A DNA stretch of 64,000 bases, taken from Streptomyces sp. CB02009 (lineage in GTDB: Bacteria > Actinomycetota > Actinomycetes > Streptomycetales > Streptomycetaceae). The stretch's first letter is position 1. The number at the start of each line of letters is the position of its first letter. The stretch is from contig NZ_LIVV01000002.1 of NCBI RefSeq assembly GCF_001905825.1, forward strand, positions 169,168 through 233,167, written 5' to 3'. Below, one piece after another: positions 51,288 to 58,852 of the stretch. Under the pieces are notes generated by a model. The model did no database searches. It was not told the DNA's origin and was given only the letters and a program-made list of their open reading frames with translations. The translations under genes and the position numbers were made by a program.

Positions 51288-52316
51288 TCAGCCGGTGCCG
51301 CCCGGGCCGCTCCATCCGCCCAGGGCGCTCCACCTGTCACGGCCGCCCCGGTCGCGGTGGTCCGGACGGTCGCCGCGACGGGTCTCGGCCTGGAGGGCGG
51401 CGCGGGTCAGCGGGCCGTACACGCCTCGCTCCTCGTGGATGCCGCGGAGCATCTGATAGCGGCTCAGGGCCGCTTCCAAGAAGGGGCCGAACGTGCCGTC
51501 GGCCGATCCGAAGTACAGGTAGAGCCGCCGGAGCCGACGCTGGAGGTCCTCGACCTCGGGCCCGGTGCTGCCCAGGCGGAGGACCCGGGTGTCCGGGCGT
51601 TCGGGCGGCGGGGTGGTGCGGCTCGGGGCCGGGTCGGGACGGTGGGTGGCGGGGTGCGTGGGCGGCGGGGAGGTCCGCGTGGTGGTGCGGGGCGCCTCGG
51701 AGCTCGTCGTACGGGCGGACTCGGTCGGCGGAGCGGTGGTCGGGCCGGCGGCCGGGGGCCTCGCCGTGCCGGTGCCAGTGCCTGTGGCCGTGGCCGTGGT
51801 CGGGGGCGCGGTGGCCGGCGTCGTGGGCCCGGAAGGGGGTGTCGGCCCCGACGTCCGGGCGGGGGAGGGTGGTTCGGCGTCCGGGGTCTCCTGGCGCGGC
51901 GGGAGATCGGGCATCGTGAGGCTGAGCTTGTCCGCGGGCTCCCGCTCCATCCCCGAGGTCAGCCCCACCGACAGTCCGATGCCCGCGGCGAGCGCGCCCG
52001 TGATCAGCAGCGGCAGCGACATGCCGCCCCGGTCCACGGGCTTGGCGGCGGGCGCGGCCCTCCGGGCCCGCGGGGCCCTCCGCAGGTGCCGGGGCTTCCC
52101 CGCACGGTGGCGCGCGCGTGAGCCACCCGCCGCGGGGACCGTCGGCGGGCCCGGCGTGGCGTCGAAGAGCTCGACGTCCTGTTCGCGGGCCCCCGGGCCG
52201 TCGCCGCCGGGGCGGGCGACCTTCCCGAAGACGTCGTCACCAGGCGCGGGACACGGCTCCGGTTCGGGGGCGGAGCCGACTGCGACTGCGGTGGTCAGGG
52301 CAGTCCTGTTGCGCAT
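51288..52316 (-). CDS. Membrane-anchored peptidoglycan-binding (PG_binding_1) protein
   Basis: A 342-aa protein. A cytoplasmic acidic and basic region (1-95) is followed by one transmembrane helix (about 99-120, LPLLITGALAAGIGLSVGLT), a long Pro/Thr-rich extracellular linker and a PG-binding domain near the C-terminus (LRLGSTGPEVEDLQRRLRRL, then GVYGPLTRAALQ). This resembles other Streptomyces proteins that hold the membrane to the wall. ATG 52316 has GGAG 7 nt upstream. It is divergent from the sortase gene. It has no LPXTG-like signal. Confidence 0.87.
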   Translation of the reverse strand: MRNRTALTTAVAVGSAPEPEPCPAPGDDVFGKVARPGGDGPGAREQDVELFDATPGPPTVPAAGGSRARHRAGKPRHLRRAPRARRAAPAAKPVDRGGMSLPLLITGALAAGIGLSVGLTSGMEREPADKLSLTMPDLPPRQETPDAEPPSPARTSGPTPPSGPTTPATAPPTTATATGTGTGTARPPAAGPTTAPPTESARTTSSEAPRTTTRTSPPPTHPATHRPDPAPSRTTPPPERPDTRVLRLGSTGPEVEDLQRRLRRLYLYFGSADGTFGPFLEAALSRYQMLRGIHEERGVYGPLTRAALQAETRRGDRPDHRDRGGRDRWSALGGWSGPGGTG

Positions 52317-52478
52317 GCGGGTGCTCCATATGTGGTGAAGCGGTGAAGGTGGGAGGGAGTAGAGGAGACTTTGACCGCCGCTCAAGACAAGCGTCAACTG
52401 GGGACGAGTGGCGCAAAGTCGGGCGCTCGCGACGTTGATTCTTAAACAACCCTTAATAAGTGACGCACATCACGTCCA

Positions 52479-52492
52479 CACATGTACATGTG
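52479..52492. promoter_or_regulatory. Palindrome between divergent wall-protein and sortase genes
   Basis: CACATGTACATGTG, a 14-bp perfect palindrome in an AT-rich divergent region that also contains CCCTTAATAAG (52450-52460). The position suits a regulator of either gene. Confidence 0.4.
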
Positions 52493-52605
52493 GCTGACGT
52501 GCCACCAGATCGGCCTCCGAGCAGCCGACTTCACCGGGCGCCGGCACCCGGGGTCATGCATATACAGTTCCGGGTGATGCCATAGAAAACAGGAGGCAGA
52601 AGCAC

Positions 52606-53550
52606 ATGCCATGGCGCGTCGACCCCGGCCGGAACAGCACACGCGGCAGAGCGCGGCGCGGGCGTCGTCGCACCGCGCACGCACCCGTCGAACCCCTTCC
52701 GGTCTCAGGGTCCGGCCGGGCCGAACGCCGCCGCGCCGCCGCCAAGAAGGGCCGCGGCAGACGCCGCCGGACCGTGCCCGCGTCGGACCTGGGCGCTGCC
52801 CGCGTCGCCGACGGGCCTCCGCTCTCCCGCGTGGCGGCCCGGCGGGCCGCCCGCGCCGCCAAGGACAGCGTCGGTGTCATCGCCAGCCGTGCGGTCGGGG
52901 AGCTGTTCATCACCTTCGGTGTGGTGATGCTGCTGTTCGTGACGTACCAGTTGTGGTGGACGAACGTGCTGGCCGGGCAGGAGACGGACCGGGCCAAGGA
53001 GCGGATCGAGGACACCTGGGCCAACGACGACGGCGCGGGGGACGACAGCAAGCCGGGGGCGTTCGAGCCCGGCGAGGGCTTCGCCATCATGTACATCCCC
53101 AAGCTGGACGTCGTCGTCCCGGTCGCCGAGGGCATCAACAAGGCGAAGGTCCTCGACAAGGGCATGGTCGGCCACTACGCCGAGGGCAGCCTCAAGACGG
53201 CCATGCCCTCCGACAAGCAGGGCAACTTCGCGGTCGCCGGCCACCGCAACACCCACGGCGAGCCGTTCCGCTACATCAACCGGCTCCAGCCCGGCGACCC
53301 CATCGTCGTCGAGACCCGCACCGCCTACTACACCTACGAGATGGCGAGCATCCTCCCGCAGACCGCGCCCTCGAACGTCTCCGTGATCGAACCCGTGCCC
53401 AAGGGCTCCGGCTTCACCGAGCCCGGCCGGTTCATCACCCTGACCACCTGCACGCCCGAGTTCACCAGCACCTACCGCATGATCGTGTGGGGCAGGCTGG
53501 TCGAGGAACGCCCGCGCAGCCAGGGAAAGCCGAAAGCGCTCGGGGGCTGA
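52606..53550 (+). CDS. Class E sortase
   Basis: A 314-aa transpeptidase. A basic Arg-rich N-terminal tail (1-95) precedes one membrane anchor (about 100-120, ELFITFGVVMLLFVTYQLWW) and the sortase beta-barrel. Catalytic residues are H213 in VAGHRNTHGEPF, C282 in TLTTCTPEF and R291. The TLTTC form and the length fit actinobacterial class E enzymes, which recognise LAXTG. No LAXTG substrate gene is adjacent. ATG 52606 has AGGAGG 9 nt upstream. Confidence 0.93.
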   Translation: MPWRVDPGRNSTRGRARRGRRRTAHAPVEPLPVSGSGRAERRRAAAKKGRGRRRRTVPASDLGAARVADGPPLSRVAARRAARAAKDSVGVIASRAVGELFITFGVVMLLFVTYQLWWTNVLAGQETDRAKERIEDTWANDDGAGDDSKPGAFEPGEGFAIMYIPKLDVVVPVAEGINKAKVLDKGMVGHYAEGSLKTAMPSDKQGNFAVAGHRNTHGEPFRYINRLQPGDPIVVETRTAYYTYEMASILPQTAPSNVSVIEPVPKGSGFTEPGRFITLTTCTPEFTSTYRMIVWGRLVEERPRSQGKPKALGG

Positions 53551-53583
53551 CGAGCCGGGGAACCCACGCGGCCGCCACGTCCC

Positions 53584-54279
53584 TCAGGCCGCCGCCCCCG
53601 GGGCCTCCAGTTTGATCCCGACGTTGCGGACCGTGTGAAGGTACCGGGGCCGGGTCGCCGACTCCCCGAGCTTCCGGCGCAGCCAGGAGAGATGGACGTC
53701 CACCGTGCGCTCCCCGCGGTAGGTCTGCAGCCACACCTGCCGGAACAGTTCGCTGCGCGCCACCACGACTCCGGGGCGCCACGCCAGGTACTCCAGGAGG
53801 TCGAACTCCTTGCGCGTCAGGTCGAGCGGGGAGCCGTCCAGGACGGCCAGGCGGCGCGCCCCGTCGACGGCGAGCCCGCCCACCTCGACGACGTCCGGGC
53901 ACAGGCCCCCGCTGCCGGAGGCCGCGCGCCGCAGCACCGCGGTCATCCTCGCGATGAGGTGCTCCACGGAGAACGGCCTGACGAGGTGGTCGTCGGCGCC
54001 GCTGCCCAGGACCCGCACGATCTCCTGCTCGTCGCGCCGGGCCGTCACGACGACGACCGGGATGTCCGAGACGGTACGGAGCATCTTGAGCATCTCCAGC
54101 CCGTCGAGGTCGGGCAGGCCCAGGTCGAGCACCATCACGTCGAACGGCTCGTTCAGGACGGCGCGCAGCGCGCCCAGAGCGGTCCCGCAGTCCCGCACGG
54201 TGTAGGAGGCGTCGGAGAGCCGCCTGTGCAGGGCGGAGCGAACGGACGGATCGTCGTCGACGAGAAGCACCTTTGCCAT
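53584..54279 (-). CDS. Orphan OmpR-type response regulator with Arg in place of the conserved Lys
   Basis: A 231-aa OmpR/PhoB family regulator. The acidic pocket (VDDDPS), phospho-acceptor D52 in VLDLGLPD and a winged-helix effector domain (LTRKEFDLLEYLAWRPGVVV, VDVHLSWLRRKLGE, then HTVRNVGIKLE) are intact. The switch lysine, normally in KPF, is Arg101 (HLVRPFS). No histidine kinase gene is adjacent. ATG 54279; GTG 54288 is an alternative. The upstream region has an ACATATGT box and TTAAGG repeats. Confidence 0.92.
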   Translation of the reverse strand: MAKVLLVDDDPSVRSALHRRLSDASYTVRDCGTALGALRAVLNEPFDVMVLDLGLPDLDGLEMLKMLRTVSDIPVVVVTARRDEQEIVRVLGSGADDHLVRPFSVEHLIARMTAVLRRAASGSGGLCPDVVEVGGLAVDGARRLAVLDGSPLDLTRKEFDLLEYLAWRPGVVVARSELFRQVWLQTYRGERTVDVHLSWLRRKLGESATRPRYLHTVRNVGIKLEAPGAAA

Positions 54280-54610
54280 GCGAGGCACGCTACGTGACAC
54301 ACATATGTTCCGAGAGGCCGGGGCAGGTGTCGAAGGAGGGGCAAGGGCATGGCATGTGTCGGCTGCGAAGTACTCAGGGCGAGGTCGGCGGCTCATCGCC
54401 CCGGGCGGCCACCGCCGAGGGGCGGGACCGCACATCTGCCCGGTTAAGGATCTTTAAGGCAAGGGAGAGCCCGCGTTAACCCCTCCCTCGCGGATCGCCT
54501 CCTAAGATGGCGTCTGCCGCTGACGGCGATCGCCGTCAGCCCTCGTCGGTGGAGGGGATCGCCGGCCCCGGACGGCCCCGTCGGGCGTGAGGGCAGGAGG
54601 GACCGCCGCG
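54280..54610. other. Regulatory region upstream of the OmpR-type regulator
   Basis: 331 bp. ACATATGT at 54301-54308; GGTTAAGGATCTTTAAGG at 54442-54459; and a perfect 22-bp palindrome GCTGACGGCGA-TCGCCGTCAGC at 54519-54540 that may form a terminator hairpin for the minus-strand gene ending at 54611. No ORF. Confidence 0.45.
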
Positions 54611-55099
54611 CTACTCGGCGGGGGTGGCGGCGGTGTAGAAGACGGAGGACCCCTGCTTGGTGCGGTGTGCACGGCCCTTGGCGACCAGGTTCTCCAGGGA
54701 GGTGCGTACGACAGTGGTCTGGATGTGCCGGTCGCGGTGCTGCTCGGCGAGGACGGTCGTCACTTCGGAGGCGGAGCAGGGAGCACTGCTCGCGGCGAGG
54801 TGATGGCGGATCAGTTCGACGAGCGTGGGCTTTCCGGCAGCGGAATTCTTGTCGCCTCTCCCGGCCTTCCCCGCTTTCCCGGCCTTCTGCCGGGGGACCT
54901 GGCCGCCGGATTCGGCGGCGCCGGCCTGAAGCGCCTGCTGGAGACTGAGAAGAACGCCGTGGTCGTGCATCAGCTCGTCGAGTTCGGCCGTGAGACGGGC
55001 GACCTCACCGCGGATCCGCTCCTGCTCCGCCACATTGTGCTGGAGATCGTCGGCGACCTTACTGCTGTATGCGGACGTGAGCTCTGTTTCTCCCGGCAT
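54611..55099 (-). CDS. Coiled-coil / winged-helix putative regulator
   Basis: A 162-aa protein not recognised as a named family. Residues about 10-65 form a coiled coil (VAEQERIRGEVARLTAELDE), then a Lys/Gly-rich linker (RQKAGKAGKAGRGDKNS). Residues about 88-160 look like a winged helix (LVELIRHHLAASSAPCSASE, then VVRTSLENLVAKGRAHRTKQ). DNA binding is an inference. ATG 55099 has GAGGGA 4 nt upstream; the longer upstream frame is low-complexity sequence. Confidence 0.75.
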   Translation of the reverse strand: MPGETELTSAYSSKVADDLQHNVAEQERIRGEVARLTAELDELMHDHGVLLSLQQALQAGAAESGGQVPRQKAGKAGKAGRGDKNSAAGKPTLVELIRHHLAASSAPCSASEVTTVLAEQHRDRHIQTTVVRTSLENLVAKGRAHRTKQGSSVFYTAATPAE

Positions 55100-55543
55100 A
55101 CTTCCCTCTTCGTCGAATGGGGTGGGACGCACACGGCGTCGCCCCGTCGCTTTTCCGCTGTCGGCTGTTCCGCTTTTCGCTGTTCCGCTTTCCGTTTGTC
55201 GCTCTGCGCTTTTCCGGAGAGGGATCACATCAGTGGTGCCGCGCCGCGGCGGACCAGGCCCAGGCCGTGCCGAGAGGCGTCGACTCGAGGGTGCGGAGCC
55301 GCGACACGTCGCTGTGTCTGCTGATGGCACGCGCTCCCTTCGAACTCGCGGTCACGCCGCGGATGCCACGGGAGGACGCGGAATCCGAGTGCACCTGATG
55401 GCGTGTTGCGGCGCACGGTCGGCTGCGTAAGCCGACGACCACTGTAAGGCATGGTCTTCACATACTCGGTTTTCGGGTATCGGGCATGCCATCGGCGAGC
55501 ACTATTGGCCATGTGACCAATTCACGGCCAAGAAATTGCGACA
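55100..55543. other. Long intergenic region with CTTTTCCGCT-type low-complexity tract
   Basis: Nearly 450 bp without a supported gene. 55148-55217 is a run of GCTGTTCCGCTTTTC-like units. GGCATG (55448) to CATGCC (55484) encloses a smaller inverted repeat. The ORFs here have no coding signature. Confidence 0.4.
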
Positions 55544-55591
55544 TAAACAAAAAGCGCCCGCTTCCCGGTGGAACCACCGGGAAGCGGGCGC
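55544..55591 (-). terminator. Intrinsic terminator of the MHYT gene
   Basis: GCGCCCGCTTCCCGGTGG-AA-CCACCGGGAAGCGGGCGC (55554-55591), a perfect 18-bp stem. On the minus strand it is followed by TTTTTGTTTATG, a clear U-tract. Confidence 0.9.
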
Positions 55592-55612
55592 CGGGCACGG
55601 GCCCGGTGCGGG

Positions 55613-56389
55613 TCAGCGGCGCGCGACCCGGGGGCGCCGGTCGATGTCCGCCTCGTCGTCGCCGAGGATCAGCAGCGGGTCGAACATCACGATGGTCCCG
55701 GCCACGATGAGGAACGCCAGGGCTCCCACCAGCATGGGCAGGACGACCGCGGTCGGCGACCCCGTCCCGGCGCCGGTCGTCGTATGGGTGTGGAGTTCCA
55801 CGGAGAGCGCGGACATCCCCGTGTAGTGCATGCCGGTCACCGCCACGCCCATGACCAGGCTCGCGCCGATCGCGGCCGACAGCCCCCGGACGGAGACCGC
55901 CGCCCAGAGCGCCGCCGTGGCCGCCACCACCGCGATCGCCACGGAGGCGAGGACGGTCGTGGGCGCGTACTGGACACTGCCGCTCATCCGCATGGCGGCC
56001 ATGCCCGTGTAGTGCATGCCGGCCACACCCAGGCCGGTGAAGAGGCCCGCGGCCAGGAGAACGGGGAGGCGCGTGCCCCGATAGGCGACGGCACCGACGC
56101 CGACACCGACCGACACCACCGCGAACAGCAGACTCGCCAGGGTCAGCGGCCCGTCGTAGTCGATGGCGGTCTCCCGCACCTTGAAGCCGAGCATCCCGAT
56201 GAAATGCATGGTCCAGATCCCGCATCCGATGGACGCCGATCCCAGAAAGAGCCACCAGGGCATTCTGCGGCCGCTGCGTACCGATCGGACCGTGCACCGC
56301 AGCCCCAGCGCCGATCCGAGGCACGCCGTGATGTACCCCGCGACAGGAGTGACCAGCCCATAGCTGAAGCCGTCGATCGTGCCTTGCAT
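55613..56389 (-). CDS. MHYT-domain integral membrane sensor
   Basis: A 258-aa membrane protein with seven predicted helices and three MHYT-type motifs (MHFIGM, MHYTGM, MHYTGM), proposed copper-dependent sensors of O2, CO or NO. No attached GGDEF/EAL or kinase domain, so it must signal through a partner. I start at ATG 56389 (MQGTIDGFSYGL) with AGGGGA 5 nt upstream. It is divergent from the first PAS-protein gene and ends in a strong terminator. Confidence 0.9.
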   Translation of the reverse strand: MQGTIDGFSYGLVTPVAGYITACLGSALGLRCTVRSVRSGRRMPWWLFLGSASIGCGIWTMHFIGMLGFKVRETAIDYDGPLTLASLLFAVVSVGVGVGAVAYRGTRLPVLLAAGLFTGLGVAGMHYTGMAAMRMSGSVQYAPTTVLASVAIAVVAATAALWAAVSVRGLSAAIGASLVMGVAVTGMHYTGMSALSVELHTHTTTGAGTGSPTAVVLPMLVGALAFLIVAGTIVMFDPLLILGDDEADIDRRPRVARR

Positions 56390-56738
56390 GAATTTCCCCT
56401 GGCTGTTCATGAAGTGTGTATGTGTCAGGACTCGCGAGGTCCCGGCGGACTCTACCCGACATATGTCTGTGGGCGGACGCATGTTTTATGACCTCGATGG
56501 CATGCTCGGGCACCTTCCTTAAGAAAGTCCTAAGTATGGGTGCGCACACATGGCTAACAGGCCCTCCCGTGTTTCCATGTGGCGGACGCGCGGGGCACAT
56601 GACCGGCGGTGGGCGGGCGACGACGTGGTTCGGACGGAACCCGAGAAGCTAGGGCGGGAGGCCCGCCCTCGCCCGTGCCCCGGCCTCGCAGACGAACGAG
56701 AGCCCACAGGCGGCCCGACAGGCGGGAAGAGATCAGCG
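56390..56738. other. Divergent regulatory region, MHYT / PAS genes
   Basis: 349 bp. GACATATGTC, a 10-bp palindrome, at 56458-56467 on the MHYT side; TTCCTTAAGAAAG at 56515-56527. The in-frame extension of the PAS ORF back to 56550 lacks conserved features. Confidence 0.45.
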
Positions 56739-58376
56739 GTGAACTTCGAGAACAGCCATGCGGTGCTGTCCCCCGAGAGGGCGGCGGGCCACGCGGTCCG
56801 GCCTCACGAGGACGTGGTGGACTTCGTTCCCGACGCCGTGCTGATCGTCGACGACAACGGCACCGTGGTCAGGGCGAACCTGGCGGCGGCCGCCCTGCTC
56901 GGACACGAGAGGCACACGGTCGAGGGGCGGGGGGTGCTGGACTTCCTGCCGTCCTTCGACTGGAACCTGACCCGCCCGCCGGCGGCCCCCGAGGACCCCG
57001 GAAACCCGCACACGGCGCGCGTCCGCACCACGGCCCGGGCGGCCGGGGGCCGGAGCTTCGCCGCCGAGATCAGCACCGTACGACTGGACCGGCACACCTT
57101 CCACGAGGGCATCCCCTACGGTTCCTCCCTGGCCATCTCGCTGAGGGACGTGACGCCGGACGAGGACGACCGAGCGGCGCTGTCGCGCTCCCTCCTGCAG
57201 GCCGAGACCGTGCTCCGCACCGCCGGTGAGGCGCTGATCGGGACCGACGCCGAGGGCAGGATCGACCTGGTCAACCCGGTGGCGGCCCGTCTGCTCGGCG
57301 GAAAGGCCTCCGAGTTCGGCGGACGCGAGCTGCGCTCCCTGCTCGTGTTCCTCGGGTACGACGGCGAGCCCCTCGACGCCGAGGACGCCCCGCTGACCCG
57401 TGCCCTGCGCACCGGCCTCCCGAGCAGGCTCCCCGCGCAGGAGCTGAGGACGGGCGACAGCACCCGTCTGACCGCGGACGTCTCCGTCCGCCCCGTCACC
57501 GAGGAGGGCCGGGTCGTCGGCGCCGTCGTCGCGCTCACCGACCTCCGCCCCTACGAGCGGCTCGCCGACGAGTACGTCGCCGCGCAGACCCGCTGCCTCC
57601 GCAACCACAAGGCCGAACTCGAACGGCAGCAGCGGCGTACCGACCGGGCCGTGGGCCACACCCGCGAGCTCACCGAGTTCCTCTCCGGCCCCCTGATGGG
57701 GGCGCTGCACCACCTGTACGCCGAGCTGAGCCGGCTGGCGGACGACAGTTCCCGCCCGCTGTGGCCCGAGGCGACCGCCGGCCTCGAAGCGCTGGCGGCC
57801 GACGTGCGCATGACGATGGCCCTCGTGGACAGCCGGTCCCAGCCGTACCGCCACGACAGCACACCGGTGGGACCGCAGCGGCGCACGGTGCTCATCGACG
57901 AGGTGGTGCAGGCAGGAGTGCGGGCGGCGGCGACCTTCGCGGGACCGGGGCGCGTGCGGTTCTCGGTCCACGCCCCGAGGCTCCTCGTCCATGTGGACCC
58001 CGACGACATGACGAACGCCGTCGGCCGGCTGATCGCCGATGTCATCCACACCGAGGACGACGCGGCCGACCTCGGCCCGCACCACGTCTTCGTCGCGGCC
58101 CTCCACCAGCGCAGCCTGCTGCGCATCGAGGTGCGCGGCCCCTACAACGGCGGGGCGCGCGAGCACGTCGACATCGTCCAGGGCATCGCCACCGCCCACG
58201 GCGGGACGCTTCGCACGCACCGGGCGCCGGGCGTCAGCGGCAGCACCTACGTCCTGGAGCTGCCCTCGGCCGTCGAGGACGAGGGCACGGCCGATGCCGA
58301 TGCCGATGCCGATGTCGGCGAGACGTCCGCGGCCGCACTCCGGCCCACGGGCCGCCACCGTTCCCTGACGGCCTAG
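56739..58376 (+). CDS. PAS-domain protein with degenerate kinase core (paralogue 1)
   Basis: A 545-aa cytoplasmic protein. PAS-like domains occupy about residues 25-140 (FVPDAVLIVDDNGTVVRANL) and 155-280 (AGEALIGTDAEGRIDLVNPV). A coiled coil (about 290-320) leads to a HisKA/HATPase-like region. The position of the phosphoacceptor helix reads LSGPLMGALHHLYAEL, without the HE motif, and the N-box reads AVGRLIADVIH, without the Asn. The final HGGTLRTHRAPGVSGSTYVL resembles a kinase G-box remnant. It may be a signalling scaffold rather than a kinase. GTG 56739 follows GGGAAGAG. The C-terminus has an Ala-Asp repeat. Confidence 0.78.
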   Translation: MNFENSHAVLSPERAAGHAVRPHEDVVDFVPDAVLIVDDNGTVVRANLAAAALLGHERHTVEGRGVLDFLPSFDWNLTRPPAAPEDPGNPHTARVRTTARAAGGRSFAAEISTVRLDRHTFHEGIPYGSSLAISLRDVTPDEDDRAALSRSLLQAETVLRTAGEALIGTDAEGRIDLVNPVAARLLGGKASEFGGRELRSLLVFLGYDGEPLDAEDAPLTRALRTGLPSRLPAQELRTGDSTRLTADVSVRPVTEEGRVVGAVVALTDLRPYERLADEYVAAQTRCLRNHKAELERQQRRTDRAVGHTRELTEFLSGPLMGALHHLYAELSRLADDSSRPLWPEATAGLEALAADVRMTMALVDSRSQPYRHDSTPVGPQRRTVLIDEVVQAGVRAAATFAGPGRVRFSVHAPRLLVHVDPDDMTNAVGRLIADVIHTEDDAADLGPHHVFVAALHQRSLLRIEVRGPYNGGAREHVDIVQGIATAHGGTLRTHRAPGVSGSTYVLELPSAVEDEGTADADADADVGETSAAALRPTGRHRSLTA

Positions 58377-58852
58377 CCGTCGGGGAGCCGGAGGAATCCG
58401 GAAGGCGCACGGCGCGGACGGCCGGACGGGGGAGACCGGATCATCCGCGCCGTGCGGAGCGCGCGCAGATGACGCCCTGCCCTCCAGCGGGGGACGCCGG
58501 GCAGGACGGAGGTGCCCCAGGGAAGTGGGTGACCTCGTGCACGCGGAAGAAGTATGGCATAAACCTACTGCTCATGTGTCATACGAGACACGATATATGA
58601 CACATCGTCATGCCGTACGGGAGAAGGGGGGCCGCACTCCGGGCCGCCTCATCCCAGCCTGATCAAGACCTCAAGGAACCCTTAAGGATCGCCGTCCCGC
58701 ACGTCCGCACCTCACATATGCCACCACCGGATGGTTAGGTCTTCCGTAGCTCACCCACCACCGCTGGGCTCCCACCCTCCTCCCCGCGCAGGTTCGGCCG
58801 TCCCGGCATCCGGACATCTGCCGGTTCCCGGGCCCGGAAAGGAAACGTCGCC
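58377..58852. other. Intergenic region between the two PAS genes
   Basis: 476 bp with no supported gene. It contains the 32-bp inverted repeat at 58575-58606, ACCCTTAAGGATC at 58678-58690 and CACATATG at 58711-58718, and AAAGGAA before the second PAS gene. Confidence 0.45.
58575..58606. promoter_or_regulatory. Perfect 10-bp inverted repeat, candidate operator
   Basis: ATGTGTCATA-12nt-TATGACACAT with a further GAGACAC inside the spacer. The arms are AT-rich and stand out from the GC-rich context. Confidence 0.5.

Noticed and set aside
55225..55512. Short minus-strand ORFs in the 55.1-55.5 kb gap
   Set aside because: Low GC3 bias, no ribosome binding site and no recognisable domain.
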